DNA from: Rhodoferax sp. U2-2l
GTDB taxonomy: Bacteria; Pseudomonadota; Gammaproteobacteria; Burkholderiales; Burkholderiaceae_C
Length of the DNA: 64,000 nucleotides
Direction of reading: 5' to 3'
Assembly (NCBI RefSeq): GCF_020594515.1
Contig: NZ_JAJCTH010000013.1
Coordinates: forward strand, 62,001 to 126,000
Shown here: piece by piece, positions 9,395-17,854 of the stretch
How positions within the stretch are numbered: position 1 is the stretch's first letter
How the letters are laid out: every line of letters begins with the position of its first letter
Notes under the pieces: model-generated
What the model was told of the DNA's origin: nothing
Databases searched by the model: none
Seen by the model: the letters and a program-made list of their open reading frames with translations, nothing else
Made by a program: the position numbers and the translations under genes

Positions 9395-12300
9395 ATGCAG
9401 GCAATCAGCGAATCACGCTCGGTAACCCGATTCCTCTCATCATGGAAGGGTCTGGCGCTGGTGCTCGCTCTGGCCGGGCTGGTCACCGCTGCTGTCATTC
9501 GCCAGGATTTCGAGGAACTGCTGGCCACGGAGTATCAGGTGCTCGAACGCCAGGCACGTCTGGCCGAGTACCAGGTGGGTGGTGTTCTGCGTGGATTGAA
9601 TGTGGGCCTGCGCAGTCTGGCAGCAGACCAGGAAGCCCAGCCGCCGCTGCCCGCACAAGCCATTTCGCAACATCAGCTCGCTTTTCTGAAAGAGTTTCCC
9701 GAAGTCAGGACGATCACCGCCACTGACAAAACGGGCCGCGTTCTGGCCGCAGAGAGCCTGCAAACGCCGCAAGATGTAGCGACCATACGCGCTTTCAATA
9801 ATTCCCAGCGCGAGTACTTCCAGTTCCACCAGAATGCCCAGCCCCAAGACTATGACCGGATGTACATCTCGCGGCCCTTCGTCGGGGTCTCCAAACGGTG
9901 GATCATCGTGGCGTCGCGGGCCATCCGTGGCCCGCAGGGTGAGTTTCAGGGTGCGGTGGTCGCGACTTTGATCCCCAACTTCTTCGCACCGATTTTTCAG
10001 GATGTCCTGACCAACGATGTGGTCGACACGGTGGCCGTCCATACGCTGCAAGGCGACATCCTCTATCGCTTGCCTAACCCCGAAAAGCACATTGGCAAGA
10101 ACATCGCCCATGGCGAGGCTTTTCAGCTCTACCTGCGCTCCGACAGCCCGACCACGCGTTATCTTGGCATCGCTGTCACAGACAACGTCAAACGCGTCGC
10201 GGTTTTTCGCAAGGTCGGTGGCAGCAGCCTGGACATCGTCATCACGGCCCGATACGACAGCCTGTTGGCGAAGTGGTATCCAGTCGTGGCCGCTAAAGTG
10301 ATTCTCTATGTCCTTTTTGTGGTGCTGGCCCTGGCCTTTGGCAAAGAGTTCAGGCGGCGTCTGGCCGCCAGCATGGCTTTGTCACAGAGTGAGTTGCGCT
10401 TTCGTGCCCTGTTTGAGGACTCTCCAAACGCCATCCTGCTGGTCGACCCGCAAGCGCGGCGGCTCACCGATGTCAACCCGGTTGCGTCGACCTTGCTGGG
10501 TTACAGCCGCAGTGTATTTCTGGCCAAGAAAATTGCGGACCTGTTTCGCCCCGAGGACCAGGCGCATGTCATGGCGCAGTTTGCGTTGGCCGTCGAGCGT
10601 CAAAAAGACTTTGTGCGTGACTTGCCAGTGCTGCATCAAGATGGTCACCTGGTTCACATCGACATGGCTTTGACCCACCTGCAAGTGGATGAGCACCACA
10701 CGTTGGCCGTTACCTTCATCGACCTGACCGAGCGTCAGCTTGCTGAGAGTGCGCTGGCTGAGCGCGAAGCCCTGCTCAATGCCACCAGTCGCATGTCGCA
10801 CACCGGCGGCTGGGCTTTTGACCCGGTAACAGGGCAGGGCAACTGGACGCCAGAGACCGCCCGCATTCACGACTTGCCCGAAGACGCCCCGGTGGATGTG
10901 AGCAAAGGCCTCAGCTACTACGGCGATCAGGACCGCGAACGGATCCAGGCGGCCATCCGTAAGCTCATCGACAAAGCCGAGCCCTACGACCTGGAGCTGG
11001 AGATGCTGACCGCCAAAGGCCGTCGCAAATGGGTCCGCACCATCGGTGAGCCGGTGGTGGAAAAAGGCAAGGTGGTCTGGGTACACGGCGCCATCCAGGA
11101 CATCACCGATCAAAAAGCCGCTGAAGCGGCACTGCGGGCGAGTGAGTCGCGCTACCAAAGTGTGCTGGACCATGCCGCCGACGCCATCTTCATCTCCAAC
11201 GCGCAGGGCCAGTTCCTCTACGTCAACGAACAAGCCCGCCAGCTGCTGGGGTATACCAACGACGAACTGCTGCACATGTCGGTGGCCGACATCACACCAG
11301 CCGAGGACACCGAGCACTCGGCGAACACCTTCGTGGCGCTCAAAAATACCGGGCGTGTGACCACCGAACTCCTGCTCAAGCGCCAGGACGGCAGCTTGGT
11401 GCCGGTTGAGATCAACGCCATCTTGCTGCCCGATGGCACAAGTTATGGCGCCTACCGCGACATCACCCAGCGCAGGCTCAACGACGCAGAACTGGAGCGT
11501 TACCGCCACCATCTGGAAGAGCTGGTGGCCACCCGCACCGCCGACCTGGACCAGGCCAACCAGTCGCTGGTGCTGGCCAGGGACGCGGCGCAAGCGGCCA
11601 ACCTGGCCAAGAGCAGCTTCCTGGCCAACATGAGCCACGAAATCCGAACCCCGATGAACGCCATACTGGGCATGGCCAACCTGCTGCGCCGGGGTGGCCT
11701 GACCGCCGATCAGGCGGACCGGCTCGACAAGATCGACATCGCCAGCGAGCACCTGTTGCATGTCATCAACGATATTCTCGACTTGTCCAAAATTGATGCG
11801 GGCAGTTTTGTTCTCGAAAACGTCCCGCTCACCATTCCCGGCCTGTTGTCGAACGTGGTGTCGATCACCCATGCCTCCGCGCAGGAAAAGAAACTCAAGC
11901 TCGAGGTGAGCGCCGACGCTTTCCCGGCCGACTTGCACGGCGACCCAACACGCTTGCAGCAGGCGGTGCTCAACTACGTCAGCAATGCCATCAAGTTTTC
12001 AGACAACGGCACAGTCACCATCAGGGCCATCAAGCTCGAAGAAACAGCCCAATGGGTGCGTGTGCGTTTTGAGGTCACGGACACGGGGATTGGTATTGCA
12101 CCCGAAGCACTGCCCCGGCTGTTCAACTCTTTTGAGCAGGCCGACAACTCGACCACCCGCAAATACGGCGGCACCGGGCTCGGGCTGGTCATCACCAAAC
12201 GGCTGGCTGAACTGATGGGGGGTGAGGCGGGTGTGCAGAGTGTGCCCGGCGCTGGCAGCAGCTTCTGGTTCACCGCCCGCCTGCTGCGCCAGGAGCGTCG

Positions 12301-12736
12301 CAAGACCCTGGCTGCACCGGCAGCCGCTGGCGACCCCGAAACCCTGATCCGCGAGCACTTCCAAGGTGCACGCATCCTGATTGTTGATGACGAGCCGATC
12401 AACCTGGAGTTGGCGCGTTACCTGCTGGAGTCTGTCGGCCTGCTCGTGGACACCGCCGAAGACGGGATGCAGGCCATCGAGCGGGCCACGATGGCGACCT
12501 ACGCCCTGGTGCTGATGGACATGCAGATGCCAATCCTCGACGGCCTGGAGGCCACACGCCAGATCCGAATGCTGCCCAACTACCAGCACATCCCCATCCT
12601 GGCGATGACCGCCAATGCCTTCAATGAGGACCGGGCGCGCTGCCTGGAGGCCGGCATGGACGACGTGCTAATCAAACCGGTGGCCCCAGGGCTGCTGTTT
12701 TCGTCATTGCTGACCTATTTGGAGAGGCGGGGTTGA
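9395..12736 (+). CDS. Hybrid sensor histidine kinase (Cache, three PAS, HisKA, HATPase, receiver)
   Basis: This 1113-residue inner-membrane sensor starts with a transmembrane helix near 15-35. A periplasmic Cache-like sensing region (about 40-300) and a second helix (about 302-325) follow. Then come PAS domains at about 335-450, 465-575 and 580-700, a short coiled coil, and a HisKA domain with His near 748 in [12 protein letters not shown]. The HATPase domain has the G box [16 protein letters not shown]-terminal receiver (VDDEPINLE; Asp near 1041 in VLMDMQMPILDG; Lys in IKPV) completes it. No separate HPt or output gene is adjacent, so its regulatory target is unknown. The start has a GGAG box at good spacing. 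Confidence 0.92.
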   Translation: MQAISESRSVTRFLSSWKGLALVLALAGLVTAAVIRQDFEELLATEYQVLERQARLAEYQVGGVLRGLNVGLRSLAADQEAQPPLPAQAISQHQLAFLKEFPEVRTITATDKTGRVLAAESLQTPQDVATIRAFNNSQREYFQFHQNAQPQDYDRMYISRPFVGVSKRWIIVASRAIRGPQGEFQGAVVATLIPNFFAPIFQDVLTNDVVDTVAVHTLQGDILYRLPNPEKHIGKNIAHGEAFQLYLRSDSPTTRYLGIAVTDNVKRVAVFRKVGGSSLDIVITARYDSLLAKWYPVVAAKVILYVLFVVLALAFGKEFRRRLAASMALSQSELRFRALFEDSPNAILLVDPQARRLTDVNPVASTLLGYSRSVFLAKKIADLFRPEDQAHVMAQFALAVERQKDFVRDLPVLHQDGHLVHIDMALTHLQVDEHHTLAVTFIDLTERQLAESALAEREALLNATSRMSHTGGWAFDPVTGQGNWTPETARIHDLPEDAPVDVSKGLSYYGDQDRERIQAAIRKLIDKAEPYDLELEMLTAKGRRKWVRTIGEPVVEKGKVVWVHGAIQDITDQKAAEAALRASESRYQSVLDHAADAIFISNAQGQFLYVNEQARQLLGYTNDELLHMSVADITPAEDTEHSANTFVALKNTGRVTTELLLKRQDGSLVPVEINAILLPDGTSYGAYRDITQRRLNDAELERYRHHLEELVATRTADLDQANQSLVLARDAAQAANLAKSSFLANMSHEIRTPMNAILGMANLLRRGGLTADQADRLDKIDIASEHLLHVINDILDLSKIDAGSFVLENVPLTIPGLLSNVVSITHASAQEKKLKLEVSADAFPADLHGDPTRLQQAVLNYVSNAIKFSDNGTVTIRAIKLEETAQWVRVRFEVTDTGIGIAPEALPRLFNSFEQADNSTTRKYGGTGLGLVITKRLAELMGGEAGVQSVPGAGSSFWFTARLLRQERRKTLAAPAAAGDPETLIREHFQGARILIVDDEPINLELARYLLESVGLLVDTAEDGMQAIERATMATYALVLMDMQMPILDGLEATRQIRMLPNYQHIPILAMTANAFNEDRARCLEAGMDDVLIKPVAPGLLFSSLLTYLERRG

Positions 12737-12761
12737 TGGGTGGTGGCTGTCATTCAGAGTC

Positions 12762-12788
12762 TTGAATTTATATCAAATATGCTATATT
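12762..12788 (+). promoter_or_regulatory. Candidate promoter of the HigBA-like pair
   Basis: TTGAAT and TATATT are spaced by 15 nt in an AT-rich patch within GC-rich sequence. The -10-like box ends only 4 nt before the toxin ATG, so a transcript from it would be leaderless or would start inside the gene. The placement is therefore tentative. Confidence 0.3.
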
Positions 12789-12792
12789 GAGC

Positions 12793-13125
12793 ATGGCCTG
12801 GGACATCAAATATCACGACGAAAAGCTGCAGGCGGAGGTACTCGGCTTGCCTGCGGGAATCTTGGCAAGGTATTTCCACTGCACAGATCGCATGATGGTG
12901 TTTGGTCCTGATCTGGGAATGCCGCACACGCGAGCGATGAGCGCAGGTCTGTTTGAGCTGCGCCTGAAATCGCGTGAAGGTATTGGGCGGGTGTTTTATT
13001 GCACGCTGGTGGGCCGAAAAATTGTCATGCTCCATCAGTTTGTGAAGAAAACGGACAAAACCCCGCCCAAAGAATTGGCCCTCGCGCGCAAGCGCATGAA
13101 GGAGTGGAAAGATGTTGACACATAA
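12793..13125 (+). CDS. higB: RelE/HigB-type toxin (phage Gp49-like)
   Basis: This 110-residue protein belongs to the RelE-fold toxin group, with the Gp49-like pattern LFELRLKSREGIGRVFYC followed by VMLHQFVKKTDKTPPKELALARKRM. Members usually cleave mRNA at the ribosome, and toxin-first order with an XRE antitoxin is the HigBA arrangement. It overlaps the antitoxin gene by 14 nt. No ribosome binding site precedes the ATG; an in-frame TTG lies 6 nt upstream. The symbol is by analogy. Confidence 0.85.
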   Translation: MAWDIKYHDEKLQAEVLGLPAGILARYFHCTDRMMVFGPDLGMPHTRAMSAGLFELRLKSREGIGRVFYCTLVGRKIVMLHQFVKKTDKTPPKELALARKRMKEWKDVDT

Positions 13126-13462
13126 ACAAATGCGTGCCCAAGCCCTTGGCAATGTCGAGGTCAAGGCCGAATACGACAAGCTGAGCAGCGAATTTGCGCT
13201 GCTGGATGAATTCCTGAAAGCCCGTGCTGCACAAGGTCTGACTCAAGCGCAAGTGGCAGAAAAAATCGGCACCACGCAGTCTGCGGTGGCCCGGATGGAA
13301 TCAGGGCGCGGAAAACATTCACCGTCTTTGGCAACCCTGTCCAAGTATGCTGAGGCCTTGGGTTGTAGCTTGGAGGTCCGGCTGGTCCGAAATAATCGGT
13401 CAGTGAAAAATTCAACGGGGCGCACCAGCAGTCGCGCTGCTACGCGCACCGCTGAACTTTGA
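13112..13462 (+). CDS. higA: XRE-family antitoxin (HigA-like)
   Basis: This 116-residue protein has a central helix-turn-helix (GLTQAQVAEKIGTTQSAVARMESG). It would neutralise the toxin encoded just upstream and repress the pair. The tail after about residue 95 (SVKNSTGRTSSRAATRTAEL) is low in complexity. It leads straight into the decayed gene copy that follows, so the native C-terminus may have been altered by that rearrangement. Confidence 0.85.
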   Translation: MLTHKQMRAQALGNVEVKAEYDKLSSEFALLDEFLKARAAQGLTQAQVAEKIGTTQSAVARMESGRGKHSPSLATLSKYAEALGCSLEVRLVRNNRSVKNSTGRTSSRAATRTAEL

Positions 13463-13530
13463 CGTAAAGGCACCCAGTCCAATCATTTGAACGACCACGG
13501 TCTGGCAACTGGGCTGTCGGCTTGGCATAG

Positions 13531-13680
13531 GTGAACCAGCGGCAGTTGTCGGTGGCCGAGCTGCACCAGCAGATGCTGGAGTCCAGCGCACTGATCGACC
13601 GCTGGCCGAACAAAATATCCAACTGATCGCCTGCGTGGAGGTCAATCGCTAACGGGTGCTGGCCTTGATGATGGTTGTGA
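13531..13680 (+). pseudogene. Decayed fragment of the small coiled-coil membrane protein gene
   Basis: This stretch is close in sequence to the 3' half of the small membrane protein gene at 8681-9064. The shared runs include CGGTGGCCGAG, CTGCACCAGCA and GTGGAGGTCAATCGC. A short deletion shifts the frame after CTGATCG, and the codon AAA of NRKR has become the stop TAA. Neither end of the gene is present. It is a partial duplicate that no longer codes. Confidence 0.8.
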
Positions 13681-13685
13681 GTATT

Positions 13686-13737
13686 GAATTATTTTGATAG
13701 CGGTTAAACCTTTTCAGACAAGGGCTTTTGGCATATT
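13686..13737 (-). repeat. Palindromic dispersed repeat, copy 1 (reverse orientation)
   Basis: Read on the minus strand, it follows the pattern GCC, AGCCCTT, a variable middle, then GCTATCAAAAT. This is shared with five other copies in the window. It is one of the more diverged copies and lies between the decayed membrane protein gene and the LysR gene. Confidence 0.55.
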
Positions 13738-13879
13738 TTTCTATTTTTTGGGAGATAGTTGCTTTGGATGTTGGATGGCAGGTGTGCAGCGTAAAGAGTC
13801 AGTCACCAGTGACCGGTATCCAGAAGTCCAATTTCAAGATGTTGTGTCCGTGCAGCAGCCTTTCGTGGCAGACATTGCT

Positions 13880-14785
13880 CTATTCACGTTTGCCCTCGCT
13901 AAAACGCAGGGCATCCACCACACGCGTGAAAGCGGGCGATGGCTGTCGCCTGCTTGGATAGTAGAGGTAGTAGCCTTCAAAGGGGGCACACCAGTCCAGC
14001 AGGACGCGAACCAGTCGCCCCTCCTCGATGTGCGGCGAGAACTCCTCTTCCGGGAGGTAGGCCATACCCAACCCCTCCAGCGCCGCGAACACGATGTGGG
14101 GTGTGCTGTTGAGCACCATCTGGCCATCCACGCGAACATTCAATTTCTTGCCCCGGCGCTCAAAGTCCCAGACTGACAAACCGCCATGCGTTGGAAAGCG
14201 CATATTGATGCAGCGGTGCGCCACCAGGTCAACAGGCGTTTTGGGTGCGGGATGCTTGGTGAAGTACGCAGGTGAGGCCACAACAGCCATGCGTAGCTTC
14301 GGGCCGATCGGTACCGCAATCATGTCTTTGTCAATGGTGTCGCCCATGCGCACGCCCGCATCGAAACGATCTGCCACGATGTCTCTGAAGCCATAGTTGA
14401 TGTCAAACTCGATCTTGATATCGGGGAACTCGTTCAACAACGGGACGAGCTTTGGCAGCAACGTCGTTCGCACGATGTGATCGCCACAGGTCATTCGCAC
14501 GGTGCCAGCGGGCTTGTCGCGCAACGCTGTCAATACGTCCATTTCCGCTTCGATCTCATCAAAACGGTGGCCGATGGCCTGCAACAGCCGCTCTCCAGCA
14601 GCCGTGGGGGACACACTGCGCGTTGTGCGTGTGAGCAGCCGGATTTCGAGTTTTTGCTCCAGGCCGCTGATCGCTTGACTCAGCGCCGATTGGGTCACAC
14701 CCAAGAGTGCAGCCGCACGGGTAAAGCTGCCTTCTCGTGCCACCGTGACAAAGTACAAAAGATCGTTGAGGTTTCGTTTCACCAT
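13880..14785 (-). CDS. LysR-family transcriptional regulator
   Basis: This 301-residue protein has an N-terminal winged helix-turn-helix (GSFTRAAALLGVTQSALSQAISGLE) and a LysR substrate-binding domain of usual length. It faces the hydrolase/MFS/cyclophilin/alcohol dehydrogenase operon across a 123-nt gap holding a perfect LysR-type dyad. It most likely controls that operon and itself. The ligand is not evident. The sequence resembles the CrgA/YafC-type regulators common in proteobacteria. The roughly 150 nt beyond its stop hold no gene. Confidence 0.92.
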   Translation of the reverse strand: MVKRNLNDLLYFVTVAREGSFTRAAALLGVTQSALSQAISGLEQKLEIRLLTRTTRSVSPTAAGERLLQAIGHRFDEIEAEMDVLTALRDKPAGTVRMTCGDHIVRTTLLPKLVPLLNEFPDIKIEFDINYGFRDIVADRFDAGVRMGDTIDKDMIAVPIGPKLRMAVVASPAYFTKHPAPKTPVDLVAHRCINMRFPTHGGLSVWDFERRGKKLNVRVDGQMVLNSTPHIVFAALEGLGMAYLPEEEFSPHIEEGRLVRVLLDWCAPFEGYYLYYPSRRQPSPAFTRVVDALRFSEGKRE

Positions 14786-14808
14786 GCCCCATTTTTACCT
14801 GGCTATTA

Positions 14809-14823
14809 ATTAGTATGGCTAAT
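14809..14823. promoter_or_regulatory. LysR-type operator dyad
   Basis: ATTAG and CTAAT form a perfect dyad around 5 nt, matching the T-N11-A rule of LysR regulators. It lies 24 nt before the LysR start and 86 nt before the hydrolase start, as expected for an autoregulated divergent switch. Confidence 0.6.
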
Positions 14824-14908
14824 ATGCCCATTAAGCATTCATTAGCTAGTCAAGGTTGTCTGCGTTGGCGAAGATACCCGCCATGTCAACACCCATGGAG
14901 ATATCAAC

Positions 14909-16000
14909 ATGACCAAGCAAGCATCCGACCGTCGTGAATTCCTCAAAACAGCTGGCACCAGCGTGGCTGCGCTGGGTGTTCTGTCTGTTGCCAGCAGCGC
15001 CGCTTTTGCGGCGGACAACAAGCCCGTGTCAGATATGTCCAATGGCGCCAATAACTTTTTCAAAAGCGAGAAAGTGGCGACGCAAAAGGTGGCTTTTAAC
15101 AACCAGTACAAGATGAAGGTGGTCGGGAACCTGTTCACCCCCAAGGACCTCAATCGCAACGCCAAACATCCGGCGATCGTCGTCGGCCACCCGATGGGTG
15201 CGGTCAAAGAGCAAAGCTCGAACCTGTATGCGCAGAAACTGGCAGAGCAAGGCTTTGTCACCCTGGCCATCGACCAGTCATTCTGGGGCGAGAGCGAGGG
15301 CCAGACGCGAAACCTGGTCTCGCCTGATATCTACGCCGAAGCCTTCAGCGCGGCGGTGGACTTCCTGGGTACTCAATCGTTTGTGAACAGGGAGCGTATC
15401 GGTGTTCTTGGCATTTGCGGCAGTGGCAGCTTTGTCATCAGCGCGGCCAAGATCGACCCGCGCATGAAGGCCATCGCGACGGTCAGCATGTACGACATGG
15501 GCGCAGCCAACCGCAACGCGCTGAACCACTCGCTGACGCTTGAACAACGCAAGCAAATCATTGCCGATGCGGCCCAGCAGCGTTATGCAGAATTCACGGG
15601 CGGCGCAACCCAATACACCGGCGGTACAGACCTTGTGTTGAATGAAAAAACACACCCCATTCAACGCGAGTTCTTTGACTTTTACCGCACCCCACGCGGC
15701 GAGTTCACACCTGCGGGTGCATCGACTGAAACGACGACGCGCCCCACGCTGACCAGCAACATCAAGTTCATGAACTTTTACCCGTTCAACGACATTGAAA
15801 CCATCTCGCCGCGCCCGATGATGTTCATCACGGGTGACCAGGCCCACTCCAAGGAGTTCAGCGAAGAGGCCTATCGACTGGCTGGCCCCGCCAAGGAGCT
15901 GGTGCTTGTGCCGGGAGCGGGCCACGTGGACCTGTATGACCGCGTCAACCTCATCCCTTGGGACAAGCTCAACGCGTTCTACAAGAAGAACCTGGCATAA
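14909..16000 (+). CDS. Tat-exported alpha/beta hydrolase (dienelactone hydrolase-like)
   Basis: This 363-residue protein begins with a twin-arginine signal, SDRREFLKTAG, a hydrophobic stretch and a probable cleavage after AFA near residue 33. It should therefore be folded in the cytoplasm and exported to the periplasm. The mature part is an alpha/beta hydrolase. The nucleophile elbow lies in GICGSGSF (Ser near 171), and the C-terminal GAGHVDLYD holds the catalytic His. Similar proteins are described as YcjY-like or dienelactone hydrolase-like with unproven substrates. GGAG precedes the ATG. It is the first gene of the LysR-linked operon. Confidence 0.88.
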   Translation: MTKQASDRREFLKTAGTSVAALGVLSVASSAAFAADNKPVSDMSNGANNFFKSEKVATQKVAFNNQYKMKVVGNLFTPKDLNRNAKHPAIVVGHPMGAVKEQSSNLYAQKLAEQGFVTLAIDQSFWGESEGQTRNLVSPDIYAEAFSAAVDFLGTQSFVNRERIGVLGICGSGSFVISAAKIDPRMKAIATVSMYDMGAANRNALNHSLTLEQRKQIIADAAQQRYAEFTGGATQYTGGTDLVLNEKTHPIQREFFDFYRTPRGEFTPAGASTETTTRPTLTSNIKFMNFYPFNDIETISPRPMMFITGDQAHSKEFSEEAYRLAGPAKELVLVPGAGHVDLYDRVNLIPWDKLNAFYKKNLA

Positions 16001-16011
16001 ACGCGACTTTC

Positions 16012-17235
16012 ATGACAGCACAAGCAAGTGGGGTCACCACAGTGGATGGCCCCGTTTGGGGCACATCGGCAGCACAGCCCGCCAAGTGGGGTGGCGTCTT
16101 TGCCATGGCGCTGTGCGTTTTTGCACTGATTGCCTCGGAGTTCATGCCGGTCAGTCTGCTGACACCGCTGGCGCGCGATCTGCGGGTGAGCGAAGGGCAG
16201 GCTGGGCTGGGCATTGCCATCTCTGGCGCGTTCGCGGTGCTCACGAGTCTGTCGATATTGGCGATGGCTGGCAACATGAACCGCAAAACACTGTTGCTGG
16301 GGCTGACCGCGCTGATGGCAGTCTCCGGGGCGGTGGTGGCGCTGGCCCCGAACTACCTGATCTACATAGTCGGTCGGGCGCTGATTGGCGTTGTCATTGG
16401 TGGGTTTTGGTCTCTGTCCGCCGCCACCGCAATGCGGTTGGTGCCGGCCTCTTTGGTCCCGCGCGCCCTGGCCATTTTTAATGGTGGCAACGCACTGGCG
16501 ACCGTCATCGCCGCCCCGTTGGGCAGTTACCTGGGTTCGGTCATCGGCTGGCGCGGGGCGTTTTTCTGCCTGGTGCCGGTGGCCTTGATCGCTTTTGTCT
16601 GGCAGGGGGTCAGCCTGCCGTCCATGCCGACTCAAACTCGCCCGGCGGGCTCCGGCAACGTCTTCAGACTGTTCAAGCTTCCGGTGCTTGCTGTGGGGAT
16701 GCTGGCGGTCAGCACCTTCTTCATGGGGCAGTTTGTATTGTTCACTTACTTGCGCCCATTTCTGGAGACGGTGACCCGTGTGGATGTCGCCACGCTCTCG
16801 CTGGTGTTGCTGACGATGGGTGTCGCCGGGTTCATTGGCACCACCGCCATTGGTTCCGTCCTGAAATGGGACTTTTATCGCACCTTGATCGGTATTCCGA
16901 TCCTGATGGCTGCCATCGCGGTGGCACTCAGCCTGTTTGGCAGCCAACTTGCAGTGGTGGCTACACTGCTCGCTGTCTGGGGTTTGGTGGCCACCGCAGC
17001 ACCGGTGGCCTGGTGGTCCTGGTTGGCAAGAACCTTGCCGCAGGATGCAGAAGCAGGGGGTGGGCTGATGGTTGCCGTGATCCAGTTGGCCATTGCCTTG
17101 GGCTCCGCCATCGGTGGTTGGTTGTTCGATGTGAGCGGTTACCAGAGCACCTTTGTGGCCAGCGCAGTTCTGCTGTTGCTGGCGGCCTTCCTGACTTTTC
17201 TGACCGCGCGTTCGCCCACGCCAAGGCTTGCCTAA
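16012..17235 (+). CDS. MFS exporter (NepI/AraJ-like, DHA1 type)
   Basis: This twelve-helix inner-membrane exporter of 407 residues follows the hydrolase stop after 11 nt. Typical segments are FALIASEFMPVSLLTPLARDL in helix 1 and the motif C-like GGFWSLSAATAMRLVP. Relatives export purine nucleosides, arabinose or drugs. Its place in the operon suggests removal of the compound handled by the hydrolase and dehydrogenase. The ATG was chosen over an upstream in-frame codon lying inside the hydrolase gene. Confidence 0.88.
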   Translation: MTAQASGVTTVDGPVWGTSAAQPAKWGGVFAMALCVFALIASEFMPVSLLTPLARDLRVSEGQAGLGIAISGAFAVLTSLSILAMAGNMNRKTLLLGLTALMAVSGAVVALAPNYLIYIVGRALIGVVIGGFWSLSAATAMRLVPASLVPRALAIFNGGNALATVIAAPLGSYLGSVIGWRGAFFCLVPVALIAFVWQGVSLPSMPTQTRPAGSGNVFRLFKLPVLAVGMLAVSTFFMGQFVLFTYLRPFLETVTRVDVATLSLVLLTMGVAGFIGTTAIGSVLKWDFYRTLIGIPILMAAIAVALSLFGSQLAVVATLLAVWGLVATAAPVAWWSWLARTLPQDAEAGGGLMVAVIQLAIALGSAIGGWLFDVSGYQSTFVASAVLLLLAAFLTFLTARSPTPRLA

Positions 17236-17262
17236 GCCACACTCAGAACAAGGAGACATGTT

Positions 17263-17823
17263 TTGACAATCAGCAGCCTTCGCGCCTGCATCGGCCAGCG
17301 CCCCTTCGCCAACAAGATCCAACATCTCCGAGCCTGGTGTCAACTGCGGGGCTTTGGCTTGATACTCGGCCTGCTGGTGCTCGGCGGCACTTGTGACGCC
17401 GAGCAGCCACCCGTTCCCAGCCCACGCACTTTGGCTGTCGCAGATGCTGGTGCACTAGCGCTGAACCCGGAGGAATCACGCATGTGGATGACTGTCGGTG
17501 AACGTCGCTTTGCCATCACCTTGACCAACAATGCCGCTGCCCGTGCCTTCGCGGCGCAGCTGCCGCTGATCCTCAACATGGCGGACCTCAACGGCAATGA
17601 AAAACATGCCGAATTGCCCAAAGCGCTGCCGGTGAGTGCGAGCCGACCGGGAACGATCCGCCAGGGTGACCTGATGCTCTACGGTTCAAGCACCCTGGTT
17701 GTTTTTTATCTGAGCTTCGACACCTCGTATGCCTATACCCGCCTGGGTCGTGTGGACGACCCCGAAGGCTTGGCGCAGGCGCTTGGCCAGCAAGCGGTGC
17801 GGATCCATTTTTCCAAAAAGTAA
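17263..17823 (+). CDS. Exported cyclophilin-like domain protein
   Basis: This 186-residue protein has a hydrophobic stretch near residues 29-42 (GFGLILGLLVLGGT) suggesting export or membrane anchoring. After it comes a cyclophilin-like beta-barrel domain (about 66-185: MTVGERRFAITLTNNAAAR, then LPLILNMADLNGNEKHAEL and GDLMLYGSSTLVVFY). This domain is often found beside MFS and aldo-keto or alcohol dehydrogenase genes, and its role is unknown. The start is TTG, supported by AAGGAGA 6 nt upstream. An ATG nearby is out of frame and stops at once. Confidence 0.8.
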   Translation: MTISSLRACIGQRPFANKIQHLRAWCQLRGFGLILGLLVLGGTCDAEQPPVPSPRTLAVADAGALALNPEESRMWMTVGERRFAITLTNNAAARAFAAQLPLILNMADLNGNEKHAELPKALPVSASRPGTIRQGDLMLYGSSTLVVFYLSFDTSYAYTRLGRVDDPEGLAQALGQQAVRIHFSKK

Positions 17824-17854
17824 TTCATTTTTATCCAACCAAGGACAACACACC

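Noticed and set aside
10382..11938. A 518-codon antisense frame across the Cache-PAS kinase
   Set aside because: It is a composition-driven shadow of the kinase gene.
13694..14176. Plus-strand frame overlapping the 3' end of the LysR gene
   Set aside because: Most of it is antisense to LysR coding sequence, and the remainder covers a dispersed repeat.
15979..17343. A 454-codon antisense frame across the MFS gene
   Set aside because: The product is rich in Gln, Arg and His with no recognisable domain; the plus-strand MFS protein is well supported.
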